64,000 bases of DNA from Zoroaster sp. YZ-2022 (GCA_029582265.1 CM055826.1:37146127-37210126); one strand, 5' to 3'. Counted from the first letter of the stretch, positions 25,001 to 32,464 are shown. A program made the numbers and translations. The notes: generated by a model not told the origin, from the letters alone.

Positions 25001-25784
25001 GCAAATAGCGGCTGCAAGGAATCATGGGATGTCTGTGGGCGCAACAGCGCCACTGCGTGCCGTGCAAAGCAACAAAATATTGTTGACGTCACGCAAGCCG
25101 CTCCAAACAGATTCCCCAAATTGTATCCCAGTAATCAGTATGCTTTGGGGCAGTTGCTTTAGCGCTATTTGCAATAAACCTTATCCCAGAATAATGGATT
25201 TTATGGCAGAAGTGTCTGCTTGAACAAGGTTAGCTAATCAATAATTGGTACAACTATAGAATGCACCGAAGGTTACTTCTAATATAAATTTACGTAATCT
25301 GACTTAAAAATACACAACTGCGGTTCCTAGGTCAAATTCAGAAAAAGGGAAAAATTTGGCCAACTCCAATTCCAAATAAGTTTTAGGATGTAGGCCCTAA
25401 TAATTAGCAGATCAAAAGTTGGAAAATAAAGAAAAATTGCTCATTTTTTGTACATGTGGACTAGGGCCTTGGATACGGAGGGAGGCCAAGGATACGGAGG
25501 GAATCCAGCGACTATTGGCCCCAGAATGGGACGGTGTGAGACACTGCATACTGTTCTCCTTTGTCCTATACGAATTAGACCCCCCGCCGCCCCGTGTACA
25601 TGAACGTTAACGTTAACTCAAACAACGAAAACTAAACCTGTAATTGTGGATTAAATTAACAAATACCACGGCATAAAATTGAACACTTCGACAGAATATA
25701 TCACACAGATTCAACAAATATGCAATTATAGGTTTAACCGATTCTATATAGTGAGGAAAAAACAGTGTTTCTTACTCCAGCCAT
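4020..25784 (-). CDS. hnRNP A/B-type RNA-binding protein, 7 coding exons
   Basis: Seven minus-strand coding exons join in frame: 25784-25776, 23898-23623, 19372-19168, 12544-12416, 11624-11421, 8042-7962 and 4066-4020. Together they make 951 nt, 316 residues plus stop. RRM1 has RNP2 KIFLGG (residues 11-16) and RNP1 RGFGFVTM (51-58). RRM2 has KLFVAGF (105-111) and KGFGFVEL (146-153). A Gly/Arg/Ser/Tyr-rich tail from about residue 185 contains RGG repeats. The order RRM-RRM-Gly-rich is that of hnRNP A/B proteins, which bind nascent and mature RNA in the nucleus and act in splicing and mRNA transport. RRM2 is followed by KKALPKEN, matching the usual end of such an RRM. The exact orthologue (A1/A2B1-like, Squid-like or other) cannot be settled by eye. 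The introns carry many MITEs. Confidence 0.93.
4409..4769. repeat. Duplicated TTAGCAG-rich foldback (MITE-like)
   Basis: Two adjacent copies of a unit of about 180 bp share AAATTTGCTTAGC, TTCGTTGGTTACCAGCCA and CAGCTCTATGAAATTGGC. The left end CTAATTTCACAGAGCTGC is an imperfect inverse of the right end GCAGCTCTATGAAATTGG, so the block can fold back. It lies in the last intron of the hnRNP gene. Confidence 0.7.
4931..5155. repeat. Dispersed repeat, copy 1 of 2
   Basis: It begins AACCCATTCAGGCCACTCCA and ends ACTGAAGGTTG. A second, close copy is at 38373-38610. The minus-strand open frame across it is a by-product of the repeat. Confidence 0.7.
5225..5535. repeat. ACCACAGGAAA-rich inverted and tandem repeat block
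   Basis: The block shows repeated CCACAGGAAA(C/T)CATGTGGTATTCC and CTTGTGGTAGTTCAT units, with inverted pairs of CACAGG/CCTGTGG. It ends in short tandem AGTACCACAGT units. It can form several hairpins and has no coding signature. Confidence 0.65.
6030..6114. repeat. Dispersed repeat C, left part, split by a MITE
   Basis: This stretch (GCCAAAGTGGCTATCATCAA and neighbours) continues at 6497-6545 with GGGTGCAAATTCACCGCTAG. Unsplit relatives at 12292-12375 and, inverted, near 50140-50230 show the original continuous form, so the element at 6115-6496 is an insertion. Confidence 0.7.
6115..6496. mobile_element. Foldback MITE (TAAGCTTGGGCGATA ends), copy 1
   Basis: The ends TAAGCTTGGGCGATA and TCACCCAAGCTTA are inverted repeats. 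The interior is rich in ATATCG words. Flanks ACTGAGTG and AATGGGTG are similar 8-mers and may be a decayed hAT-type duplication. It interrupts dispersed repeat C. Confidence 0.75.
6591..7001. mobile_element. Foldback MITE, copy 2, inverted relative to copy 1
   Basis: It starts GTCGATAACACGATAATATC and ends ATCGCTCAAGCTTA, which is the reverse arrangement of 6115-6496. The two copies are separated by about 95 bp, so the region can form one long imperfect hairpin. Confidence 0.75.
7142..7855 (+). repeat. MITE family A, copy 2, with 4-fold internal tandem expansion
   Basis: It starts TTTAACCCTCCTATGACTGC and ends TAGGAGGGTGG. A unit of about 108 bp (CAAGGGTCAAAATCAGTC ... TCAAACACTGTCAAACC) recurs four times between 7155 and 7480. 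The body is then split by a 134-bp insertion at 7491-7624 and resumes at 7625. Confidence 0.8.
7491..7624. mobile_element. Insertion inside MITE A, related to the palindrome at 31285-31570
   Basis: It begins AAGGTAAAACTTGTAGCTTT and contains TAGTTCTGAAAAGAACT and TCAGTATGCTCTGATCGTC, all shared with the foldback at 31285-31570. The 11-mer AAGGTATATCT is present on both sides (7480-7490, 7625-7635). Confidence 0.65.
7962..8042 (-). CDS. hnRNP A/B-like gene, coding exon 6
   Basis: An 81-nt exon between acceptor GTTATTAG and donor GTTAGT, phase 1 at both ends. It encodes WGSGGGGYDMGSSYGGGKSN and then YGPVREG, a Gly/Ser/Tyr-rich part of the tail. Because it is a multiple of three with equal phases, skipping it would keep frame. 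Confidence 0.85.
8709..11375. repeat. 81-bp satellite array interrupted by a 1.7-kb element
   Basis: The unit runs TGTATATCTTGATTCAAAGA ... CATAGAAGCAGTTTTGCC ... TTGTACCTTCCCTTCAA, about 81 bp. Roughly three and a half units lie before 8990 and eight after 10691; removing 8991-10690 restores phase. Since 81 is divisible by three, long open frames run through it on both strands, without protein-like composition. Diverged copies in the opposite orientation occur at 41500-41745. Confidence 0.9.
8991..10690. mobile_element. Non-autonomous TIR transposon, 1700 bp, TAGAA duplication
   Basis: A perfect 12-bp terminal inverted repeat, CAGGGTTCGTAC and GTACGAACCCTG, bounds the element. TAGAA is duplicated at 8986-8990 and 10691-10695. 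Subterminal GGTCATGGAAA / AAGTCATGGAATT motifs occur at both ends. The interior 9130-9720 is unusually CpG-rich with repeated CGTGTAAACACGC-like words, and 10440-10520 repeats TATAGCGTATCG. No transposase frame is recognisable. The CAGGG end suggests hAT, but a 5-bp duplication is short for that group, so the class is left open. Confidence 0.82.
11421..11624 (-). CDS. hnRNP A/B-like gene, coding exon 5 (RGG/Gly-rich)
   Basis: Acceptor TCCCTAG, donor GTAAGT, 204 nt, phase 1 at both ends. It encodes Gly/Tyr repeats, a run of seven glycines, then GGRGRRGGRGGRGGGSYG. RGG clusters are typical arginine-methylation and RNA-contact sites in this family. Confidence 0.88.
11681..11970 (+). repeat. Dispersed repeat B, unoccupied relative of the Polinton target
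   Basis: It starts GGGTAGCGGGCCTGGGTCTC and contains TTGGTCTAGAGGACAAGACC, then TTTTGGAGGATTTACAGACT. It ends at AAATCACAGGCCTG. The same sequence, split by the Polinton, is at 52826-52879 plus 62724-63050. Here GGACAAGACCCCTG is continuous. Confidence 0.85.
12175..12290. repeat. hAT-like MITE fragment (GGGTATCCGGTTCCCG family)
   Basis: Matches the right half of the elements at 14220-14588 and 33058-33380 through GAAAATGCACAGCCCTA. The left end is missing. Confidence 0.6.
12291..12375. repeat. Dispersed repeat C, continuous copy
   Basis: Contains GACGCCAAAGTGGCTAATCA and CACCGCTAGAGGGCTACGAT without interruption. It is the unoccupied reference for 6030-6545. Confidence 0.65.
12416..12544 (-). 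CDS. hnRNP A/B-like gene, coding exon 4
   Basis: Acceptor TTTTGCAG, donor GTAAGT, 129 nt, phase 1 at both ends. It finishes RRM2 (ENHEINGIKFVSKKALPKEN) and begins the Gly/Arg tail. The join to exon 3 restores an Ile codon. Confidence 0.9.
12797..13104 (+). mobile_element. MITE family A, best-preserved copy, TTAA flanks
   Basis: The ends CCCTCCTACTACTAC and GTAGCAGGAGGG are inverted repeats. TTAA is present on both sides (12793-12796, 13105-13108), as in Kolobok and piggyBac targets. The 308-bp body is rich in TCAAAA/GTCAAA words and has no gene. It lies in intron 4 of the hnRNP gene, in the run of sequence before exon 4 in transcription order. Confidence 0.85.
13110..13610 (+). repeat. Dispersed repeat D (about 500 bp) with inner foldback
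   Basis: An inverted copy lies at 32465-33010. The inner part 13166-13497 has inverted ends GTCTCTGGTTTCTGGTC and GACCAGAAACCAGAC, so a MITE lies within a larger duplicated segment. A/T-rich simple sequence occurs near 13397-13436. Confidence 0.7.
13635..13990. mobile_element. hAT-like MITE relative (GGTATCCG family)
   Basis: Starts GGCTGTGCCGGGTATCCG and ends GAAAATGCACAGCC. The ends are inverted repeats, related to 3605-3875. Confidence 0.7.
14220..14588. mobile_element. hAT-like MITE relative (GGTATCCG family)
   Basis: Starts GGCTGTGCCGGGTATCCGGA and ends AAAATGCACAGTC. It has the same family ends as 13635-13990 and 33058-33380. Confidence 0.7.
14595..14870 (-). mobile_element. MITE family A, truncated copy, minus orientation
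   Basis: Preceded by TTAA at 14591-14594. It reads the family body in reverse (GTTGACCCAAATGTGCACAC, then CACTAGATATACC) and stops before the other end, where a SINE begins. Confidence 0.75.
16030..16299 (-). pseudogene. Mirror copy of transposase C-terminal segment (left arm)
   Basis: This minus-strand frame repeats, with few substitutions, the plus-strand frame at 17209-17451 (shared words VKFMNKSK, YVPIQDIICTISAPEMQGHG, DYDRIMALLP). It is present only because the left arm is an inverted copy of the element's 3' end, so it has no N-terminal partner in this orientation. Confidence 0.75.
16310..17451 (+). pseudogene. Degraded transposase-like gene, N-terminus missing
   Basis: Plus-strand coding-like pieces in shifting frames include VLLDFADNYS (about 16390-16420), IYFSDGALSQYKIFKNMTNL (about 16638-16697), a segment with ADQMYKWACENIKGI (to 17084) and a C-terminal domain VKFMNKSK ... 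WPSDHHNECYVP (17209-17451). The acidic residues in DFADNY and FSDGA could be catalytic positions of a DDE-type enzyme; that is inference. It resembles an uncharacterised transposase type widespread in invertebrate genomes. Tandem 21-bp duplication near 16775-16815 and 17085-17135 repeats break the frame. The N-terminal part is absent. Confidence 0.65.
18661..19000 (-). mobile_element. tRNA-derived SINE relative, minus strand, chimeric body
   Basis: The segment 18860-18995 matches the tRNA-like head of the main SINE family in reverse (GACACAAGTGTCACGACCGG, CTGCTGCTAACACCAGAACT). The preceding 200 bp (CCAATGGCCACTCCAAGGTG ...) has no counterpart in the other copies here. Confidence 0.65.
19018..19124. 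repeat. Fragments of SINE 2 and MITE A, fused
   Basis: The left part (GTGAAATTCTTACGTTGGGT) belongs to the second SINE family. From about 19068 it switches to the reversed left end of MITE A (TTGGCAAGTATATCAACATT). Confidence 0.6.
19168..19372 (-). CDS. hnRNP A/B-like gene, coding exon 3 (RRM2)
   Basis: Acceptor TTTCTACAG, donor GTAAGT, 205 nt, phase 0 in and phase 1 out. It encodes ILADPIKKLFVAGFRDSN and KETGRSKGFGFVELSNHHMV, i.e. RNP2 and RNP1 of the second RRM. Confidence 0.93.
20330..20720 (+). repeat. Diverged direct duplication of about 200 bp
   Basis: The first unit (near 20385-20510) and the second (near 20595-20720) share the order GGGACnACA, TATTTATT, CAACAATC, ATGAACATTGTAAT. They have many substitutions and so are an old duplication. 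Confidence 0.55.
23100..23400 (+). repeat. Two-unit tandem repeat of about 115 bp
   Basis: Units share AAAATCCAACA, GTAGTAACACTACCACC-like and GGGCTATA words, and both include a TTGGACTT segment. A terminal AACTCCAACA/TGTTGGAGTT inverted pair closes the block. Confidence 0.55.
23623..23898 (-). CDS. hnRNP A/B-like gene, coding exon 2 (RRM1)
   Basis: Acceptor CCTGCATCAG, donor GTGAGT, 276 nt, phase 0 at both ends. It encodes the complete first RRM: SLRKIFLGGLDREKTL, then ASRGFGFVTM, then INGKKVEVKRAIPKG. The exon boundary falls just after the RRM, as in other two-RRM hnRNPs. Confidence 0.93.
24084..24241. repeat. Poly-C and poly-G tracts
   Basis: A C11-type tract near 24081 and a G11-type tract near 24230 flank 140 bp. 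No gene. Such tracts are prone to length errors. Confidence 0.5.
24753..25530. mobile_element. Foldback MITE with a second MITE nested inside
   Basis: Outer ends CCCATTCTAGGGCCAATA and TATTGGCCCCAGAATGGG are inverted repeats. Extended arm similarity (TTTTGATCTGCTAATTATTA against TAATAATTAGCAGATCAAAA) supports one element. It lies in intron 1 of the hnRNP gene. Confidence 0.75.
24989..25184. mobile_element. Inner MITE (ATAAGGTTTATCGCAAATAG ends)
   Basis: Left ATAAGGTTTATCGCAAATAG and right CTATTTGCAATAAACCTTAT form a terminal inverted repeat of about 20 bp with one or two mismatches. It is nested in the element 24753-25530. Confidence 0.75.
25776..25784 (-). CDS. hnRNP A/B-like gene, coding exon 1 (9 nt)
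   Basis: ATGGCTGGA (Met-Ala-Gly) is followed directly by the donor GTAAGA. Joining to exon 2 gives an N-terminus of MAGFPDDSLRK before RNP2. The purine-rich context GCAATGGCT is a reasonable start. Transcription start and any 5' UTR exons above 25784 cannot be placed from sequence alone. Confidence 0.75.
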
Positions 25785-26087
25785 TGCGAAATTAGACACC
25801 GTGCTGTCGACGTTGATATAAACAGAGAGACTGACAGTTTATACTTGGTACTCTGCCAGGGTTTCTATAGCTTCATAAAGCAGGATATTGTGCACCAGTG
25901 AATTGGCGCTTAGCATTTTAGTTAAAGGCTTTTGATTGGTTAAGGGATTCCCTATCATAAATTATGTTAAAAAGAAGATTGTCTGACCGCCACATTGTCT
26001 GTACCAGGTTTTCATTATTTTTTTTACCGGCAATTTGTGTTTGTTCATCTCAATGTTGCTAATTTCCTTTCAAAAAGGAAAACAAAT

Positions 26088-26440
26088 ATGTGACTGGCTC
26101 TGGCAAAACCCTGAACTTGGAGCCAATTTTCATAAGTGAGATTTTGGTATAGTTTGATTCTCTAGAGACGTTTAGCCATTATTAACATTCCAAAACACAT
26201 ATAAATCGCAATCCGACCCAACTCTTATACTCTTAGATTTTGTAATTCAATAAAGCCTTGTTGGAAATACACTGTAAAAAAAAACATGTAAATTTACAGC
26301 AAAATGCAGGCAACTCTATTTCCAACAATTTGCTGTATTACAATTTTACATAACAAGTGTGTTAAACTGATTTACACAATTTCTGTAAACGCTTAATAAT
26401 AAAACTGCAGTACGTTTCTATATTTGTTTGGACATAATCT
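26088..26440 (+). repeat. Local segmental duplication, copy 1
   Basis: From GCCATTATTAACATTCCAAA to about GGACATAATCTTCGTGGGC it matches 27645-27930 closely. It includes the left end of a CACTGTAAA-ended MITE at 26268. The first 80 bases also match the ATGTGACTGGCTCTGGCAAA family seen near 29395 and 45059. Confidence 0.75.
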
Positions 26441-26592
26441 TCGTGGGCATATTTTGAAATGCGCTATATTTTACGAAGTCAAAAGCTTGGTAATTAAGTG
26501 TAAATATGACTTTATGACGGGAGCCATCATAACATTAAATTAAATTCGACAGTTATTTCCATATTGCTACAAACAACTAAGTAAAAAAAATT

Positions 26593-26595
<3 letters not shown>

Positions 26596-26643
<48 letters not shown>

Positions 26644-26919
26644 TGTGGACTTATATAGCGCACGTATCCACCAACTAAGTGGTGCTCAAGGCGCATTATA
26701 TTATTACAGCTCAATTGCTGCCATTGCAGCGCATATAGGGCTAATCAACCAATTCTGCCCTCACAGGTACCCATTTAACCCTTGGGTGGAGAGAAGCAAT
26801 TATGGTTATGTGTCTTGCTCAAGGACACAAGTGTCACGGCCGGGATTCGAACCCACATTCTGCTGCTAACACCAGAACTTGAGTCCGGTAAGCTAGACCG
26901 CTCAGCCACGACACTCCCC
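26596..26919 (-). mobile_element. tRNA-derived SINE, minus strand
   Basis: Starts with an (AAT)n tail (26596-26643), then TATATAGCGCACGTATCCAC. It ends with the reversed tRNA-like head (GACCGCTCAGCCACGACAC). A-box and B-box regions are intact. About 90 bp of the body present in other copies is missing after GCATTATATTATTAC. Confidence 0.85.
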
Positions 26920-27644
26920 AATATTGTACAATATTGGACGAGAATAAAGAAATGTACATACAAAATTATTGTAAGATTATGCTTCTCACGGTTATTTTGT
27001 GGAAACTGTTTTGTACTCAGCAAATTAACCATGCAGAGATCTCAAGACAATGAAAGACGCCGTGGCGATTCATACCCATGCAGTACCGTACCGCTCACGT
27101 ATTTTTTCCAGGACGAACGTGGGCAATTTCTATGAAATTCCCGTTTTTAAAAATTTGTTGTCTTTTAACAAACAGTTTTTTGGGTCAAAACATGCCCACG
27201 CACATATTGGAAACAATTATACGCGTACACACAACGGCACTCCTTCCCACGAGCCAACCCTAAACAGTCATCATACCGCCCTCATGGTTCTCGAACAGCC
27301 AGGCTCCCTTTTCCCCAAACGTTTCTCAACGCCAACTCCGAAAGAAGATATTTGCACTTTTTAAAACAAATAAATAAGGCCTTAATTATTGATGGAATTC
27401 TTGGGGCGGGGGGTTGTTCTCCTCACAGGTATCATATCTTTACAATTTAGGTATATGCAATTGAAAAATATTAATAATTGAAACATATTATGCCTTCAGA
27501 TGTATGGATATACAAAAAGTGGAAACACACTCGTTTTTCAACTTCTCTGACTCCAATTCAAACATAATTTTCACTATATAAATTACATAGACCGAGAACC
27601 TTTATTTGATGTTTTTCACGATTACACAATGCGATTCATCGCAG

Positions 27645-27930
27645 AGATGTTTAGCCATTATTAACATTCCAAAACATATATAAATCGCAATCCGACCCAA
27701 CTCTTATACTTGATTTTGTAATTCAATAAAGCCTAATTGTTAGAAATACACTGTAAAAACAAACATGTAAATGTACAGCAAAATGCAAACAACTCTATTT
27801 CCAACAATTTGCTGTATTACAATTTGACATAACAAGTGTGTTAAACTGATTTACGGAATTTCTGTGAACGCTTAATAATGAAACTGCAGTACGATTCCAT
27901 ATTTGTTTGGACATAATCTTTGTGGGCAAA
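27645..27930 (+). repeat. Local segmental duplication, copy 2
   Basis: Near-identical in order to 26172-26440. It differs by small substitutions and indels. Confidence 0.7.
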
Positions 27931-28450
27931 AAAAAAGAGAATCAGAATGGGTAAACAAACAAATAGGGAAACGTAACACACTTGTTATGAAAAATTGTAA
28001 TACAGCAAATTGTTTGAAATAGAGTTGCCTACATTTTGCTGTTAATGGAGTGTGGAGTGTCGTGGCCGAGCGGTCTAGCTTACCGGACTTAAGTTCTGGT
28101 GTTAGCAGCAGAATGTGGGTTCGTATCCCGGCCGTGACACTTGTGTCCTTGAGCAAGACACTTAACCATAATTGCTTCTCTCCACCCAGGGGTTAAATGG
28201 GTACCTGTGAGGGCAGAGTTGGTTGATTAGCCCTATATGCGCTGTAATGGCAGCAATTGAGCTGTATATTTCCCAGGGAGCTGAGATGGTTTCAGGAATG
28301 ATTTATGAGCCTTATGAGCAGGGGTAATAATATAATGCGCCTTGAGCACCACTCAGTTGGTGGATACGTGCGCTATATAAGTCCACACATTATTATTATT
28401 ATTATTATTATTAAATTTACATGTTTTTTTAAATGTTTTTTTTTTACAGT
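27747..28450. mobile_element. Long-TIR MITE (CACTGTAAAAACAAACATGT) hit by a SINE
   Basis: The left arm (CACTGTAAAAACAAACATGT, AATTTGCTGTATTACAATTT) is mirrored by AAATTGTAATACAGCAAATTG-like sequence at 27990-28030 and by AATTTACATGTTTTTTT with TTTACAGT at 28412-28450. The right arm is interrupted by a plus-strand SINE at 28057-28411. Arms are about 100 bp. Confidence 0.75.
28057..28411 (+). mobile_element. tRNA-Leu-like SINE, full-length
   Basis: The head GTGTCGTGGCCGAGCGGTCT has a CCGGACTTAAGTTCTGG stem region and a B box GGTTCGTATCCC. The body ends GTGCGCTATATAAGTCC and an (ATT)n tail. It is inserted in the right arm of the surrounding MITE. Confidence 0.88.
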
Positions 28451-28597
28451 ATACTATTATTGAAGGAGGTGTGGCCAGTAATGTTAACATGATGTCACAA
28501 TACCAACTAGATTGAATGTCAGATTTCCTGCTGATTGGTGCAGAAAGTATTTTCCATTGTACATGCGTACTGGAGCGTAACAGCCACGATTGTTGAA

Positions 28598-29202
28598 TGA
28601 TAAATTGACTTGGGGGATCATGTTGATGTCCTAGTTAAAAAGTTGAACTCTAGGCTTTACTGTCTTCGGAAAATGGCACTTTTTGATGTACGTTCAGAAA
28701 TTCTAGAGATGTTTTATAATGCTACTATTTGTGGAGTTTGGAGATACTGTTTAATTTGTTGGGGTGGCAATGTCAGTAAATCGGAAAGGGTTCGTATTGA
28801 CAATATCATTTTTTTAAAACCGAAAACGTAGTGGGGGTGTCTCAGTCTGCTGTTGACACGGTCTACCAGTGTCTTCTTCAGTCTAAGCTTGATACAGTGT
28901 GGAGTGACTGTGGTCATCCTTTCCATCTCCATCTTCACGACAGTTTAATTGAGAGAGGTATTGGCAGACTGAGACTCCCACAGCTGAAGACTAACCGTTA
29001 TAGGAATTCTTTTATACCCAGTGCAATAAAACTTTACAATAATAATTTGTGTCTGTAAATTAGTTTGTTGGCCCTTAACTGTAGAATGAATATGTTGGCT
29101 GTTTATATTTATTTAATCTGTTCTTACATTTTTAAACTTTAAAATGTGAATGTATTTTTGATATGTGCGAGTATCGTAATTTCCTTTTATGGAGCAATAA
29201 AG

Positions 29203-29234
<32 letters not shown>
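28598..29234 (+). mobile_element. LINE 3' end (non-LTR RT C-terminus) with (ACTT)7 tail
   Basis: Two plus-strand frames (to 28831, then 28831-29058) encode the region downstream of a non-LTR reverse transcriptase core: GDHVDVLVKKLNSRLYCLRK, RSEILEMFYNATICGVWRYC, then FIPSAIKLYNNN and stop. This pattern occurs at the end of CR1/L2-like ORF2. A 3' UTR with AATAAAG ends in seven ACTT units (29207-29234), a microsatellite tail typical of that clade. The copy is 5'-truncated and frame-shifted, so inactive. Confidence 0.8.
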
Positions 29235-29394
29235 GTGTTCAGACTGATTCTAAATACACGCTGAATTATTCTTGCCTTGTATAGTCACAAGTTAAACAAA
29301 AAACAATTGTGTTTCCTGGAGACTGTTCTAACTAAATCCACTTTTTGTATCTATATACTGAAACATTCAATTTGAAGGTGTAATATGTTACTGG

Positions 29395-29760
29395 TTCTGG
29401 CAAAACCCTAAACTTGGACCCAATTTTCAAAAGTGAGATTTTGGTATAGTTTGGTTCTCTAGATTTTCCTCTTTCATTTGATACCAGATTTGTAGAAATC
29501 AGAAAAAAACAAAAATTCTGATTTCTATCTGGTATCAAATGAAAGAGGAAAATCTAGAGAATCAAACTATACCAAAACCTCACTTTTGGAAATTGGGTAG
29601 AAGTGAGATGTAGTTTGATTCTCTAAATTTTCCTTTCATTTGATACCAGATTTGTAGAAATCAGATGTTTTTTTTCTGATTTCTACAAATCCAAATGAAA
29701 GAGGAAAATCTAGAGAATCAAGCTGCACCAAAATCTCACTTTTGAAGATTATACGATACA
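29395..29760. repeat. Compound foldback of CTCTAGATTTTCCTCTTTCA units
   Basis: The motif set TTTGATACCAGATTTGTAGAAA / TTTCTACAAATC and GAAAGAGGAAAATCTAGAGAAT occurs in alternating orientations. This gives two consecutive hairpins that share sequence. The outer end TTACTGGTTCTGGCAAAACCC relates to the element at 45059-45280. Confidence 0.75.
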
Positions 29761-31284
29761 TTATATTCTACAAGACCCTGGCGGGAAAAGAGATTTCCAC
29801 ATAGTTGCTTGGTTTACTAACATAAAAATATATTTCGAGGAAACAAAATGTGTTGATTGTTATTCATAATGTCATGCCTTTAATGAATGAATGAATGAAT
29901 TATTATTATTAATTTATTTTTATTTTTTATTTTTTGTTTTTGTTTGTTTTATTGGGGGGCGGGGCTACTGATTTTATTGGAAAAAGAATGCAACATTTCG
30001 ACGAAATAGATTGGATGACTTAGTCATGGCCTCCATCCAGCGTTGCTCACTCTCTTCTTAGCACACATCATTTATCAGTGAGAGTTTATGACCCAAAACA
30101 CGGCGCCCACCAACACCGTATTTGTGGCCCGACCGTACGAAATGAGTGGGAAGTCTCAAATGCCTGTATTGAGATAAGAACACGTAAAAACGAGTCATGC
30201 GTGTGTGTGGTCGATTTTTTTTTCCCGAAAGAAATAGGTAGAAAAACATGTTAATAAATCACCCAACTAAAAAATCCCCCAAACAAAATCGGAAAATGTT
30301 CAAAATCCTGATTTTCTTTACCATGTTGAATCAAGAAAGTTCCAAAATTACTCAGCAAAGGATCGTTGTGTCCCCTTTTTGGCCCAAGAATGCCCAGTCC
30401 TTGCTCTATGTTTGCAGCCACGTTGACTTAAAACACCTGGTTGCTACGGAAGAATGATAGTAATAAATCCAGAAATGAAGCCCAGACTTAAACGTGCGAT
30501 ATTCCCGTTGTTTGGTTTTCTGACAGTGCAGACCGAGGTAATGTGTTTTATGGTACCGTATAACTTCCGGATTTTTTTTAAACATATGAACATTTGTTGT
30601 ATCAAATGGAAGAGAAGAATATGCTCTTTCATGACCACATAAAAACTCAATTTGTGCCGACATCACCTTAAGACTCATTTCGTAGGATCAAGTCACATTT
30701 ATTTCCACACAGGCCGGCTTGAGAATCAAAATGAATTAAGACAATACACAAAGTGTAGATGTTTTTACTTGACGTACGTAAGACCACGCAAAATCGGCCA
30801 TCTTTACCGGCAATGACTAACCATTTTCACACGCCAATACCCGTGCGTGGGCGTTGGGGTCCACCCCCAGAATTTGTTTTACTAAACAAAACCACAGAGC
30901 TCCAATGAGCCATTCGAGGCTCTTTCCGGCCATGATTTGTTTTGAATTCGCTTAAATTGTTTTCGAAAAAAAAAGTTTTGGTCAGTCTTCTGTGGCCCCT
31001 GGGTACGGATCTGCATGGTGAGTTGGTGAGTTGGTGAGTTGATGACACCAGATTTTGACAATACACATACACATGTAAATACTAGCCAAATGCGCAGAAG
31101 CTTGGTTTAAGCTTGGTTAATTACATAAAAAATGCCAAATTAATTTGACAGGATCCCCCTCCTCCCCCCCCCCCGCCAAAAAAAATAATTTCGGTAAATT
31201 TTTACTGCAAAAATATTTTTTTAAAGGTTTTAAAAGCATTTGTTTTCCCTTCCTCAATGACATTTTTGTAAATACATGTAAGTA
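29761..31284. other. No gene supported
   Basis: Contains a short ATGAATGAATGAAT microsatellite near 29882, T-rich simple sequence near 29910-29950 and a GAGTTGGTGAGTTGGTGAGT triplication near 31020. Short open frames show no recognisable protein. Confidence 0.5.
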
Positions 31285-31570
31285 AGACTAATTGCGGTGA
31301 CACCATGTGAAATTCTTTATTGAGTAGTAATTACTTCTGAAAAGAACTGGAGGTTACAACTCGACAGTTTCGATCAGTATGCTCTGATCGTCTTCAGGAG
31401 AATTGTAACCTGCAGTTTGGAATGAATACGAATACGAAAGAGAAAACGTTGAGTTGTAACCCCCAGTTCTTTTCAGAACTAATTACTACTCAATAGAGAA
31501 TTTCACATGGTGTCACCGCAATTAATCTTTCTTATCCTCTTCACCATGCAAAGCTACAAGTTTTACCTAA
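31285..31570. mobile_element. Palindromic MITE (GGTAAAACTTGTAGCTTTGC end)
   Basis: Left GCGGTGACACCATGTGAAAT and right ATTTCACATGGTGTCACCGC are perfect inverse words, as are GAACTGGAGGTTACAACTC and its partner near 31455. The central part contains ATCAGTATGCTCTGATCGTC. A partial relative is the insert at 7491-7624. Confidence 0.8.
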
Positions 31571-32464
31571 ATACATGTAGCAATGTTCCGACGAAAACGT
31601 TTAATTCCTGAAATTTGCTGTCAAAATAGCGAAAAACACGGAGGATAAATCTTTAAATGCGAAAAGGTAAGGTCTATTAAGATCTTTCGTATTCATTCTA
31701 AAGAGGATTTTTCGTCTTTAAAAAAAGAAAAGAAAAAGGAAATGAGTTGATTTGTTTACATTTCTGAGGAGCATGCAAACTTGCTTCCTCTTCAGAGCAC
31801 ATCTGAGAAAAATTTAAAATAAATTGCAAATTATTTGCGGGAGGGAGCTCGTCTCTGGATTATGTGTCTGCTCATGTCGAAACTCTCTCTATTTATAGTT
31901 ATGAATCGTACTGATGGTTTGTAACTGAAAGTAGGCGTTGTCCGGTCGTTTTTCTACACAAATTACCAAAAAACACAACAAATATAGTCATAGCAAAACG
32001 ATAAACATGTTTTATTGATTAACGAAAGGTGGTCAGTTTCACCGGCATTAAGATCTCCTGACCTGAACCAGCAGGTTAAATTTCACTATATTGAAATATT
32101 TACAATGATTAATTTTTAATACAAAAAGAAGCTTAAAATAACCCAACAGGACACAAATAATTTACAATTAATCATAATGGTTTAAAGTGAAATATAGTTA
32201 TATCAAAGGATTCTAGAATAAACAGTCTTTTAAAAACAGAGCTTGCTATGACCCCCAGTTCCTGAATAAATATTCATATTTCTATGACAAAAACATTCTT
32301 TATTATTCTAGAGACTTCAAATTACCCCTACAATTATAATGATTTTTTTAAATGAAATTTGACCAATTGTCATCCAGATTTTAATTGTTACTGTTTGCGC
32401 ATTTGATCATTTCTAGAAGTGCGTGGTATACACCATCATTTATTACAAATAAATAATATACAAA

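Noticed and set aside
27050..27364. 104-codon ORF
   Set aside because: No homology recognised and the codon content looks non-coding; the next repeat begins shortly after.
28057..28140. tRNA-Leu gene
   Set aside because: The A and B boxes and stems are those of a SINE head attached to a conserved SINE body; many copies exist, so it is not an independent tRNA gene.
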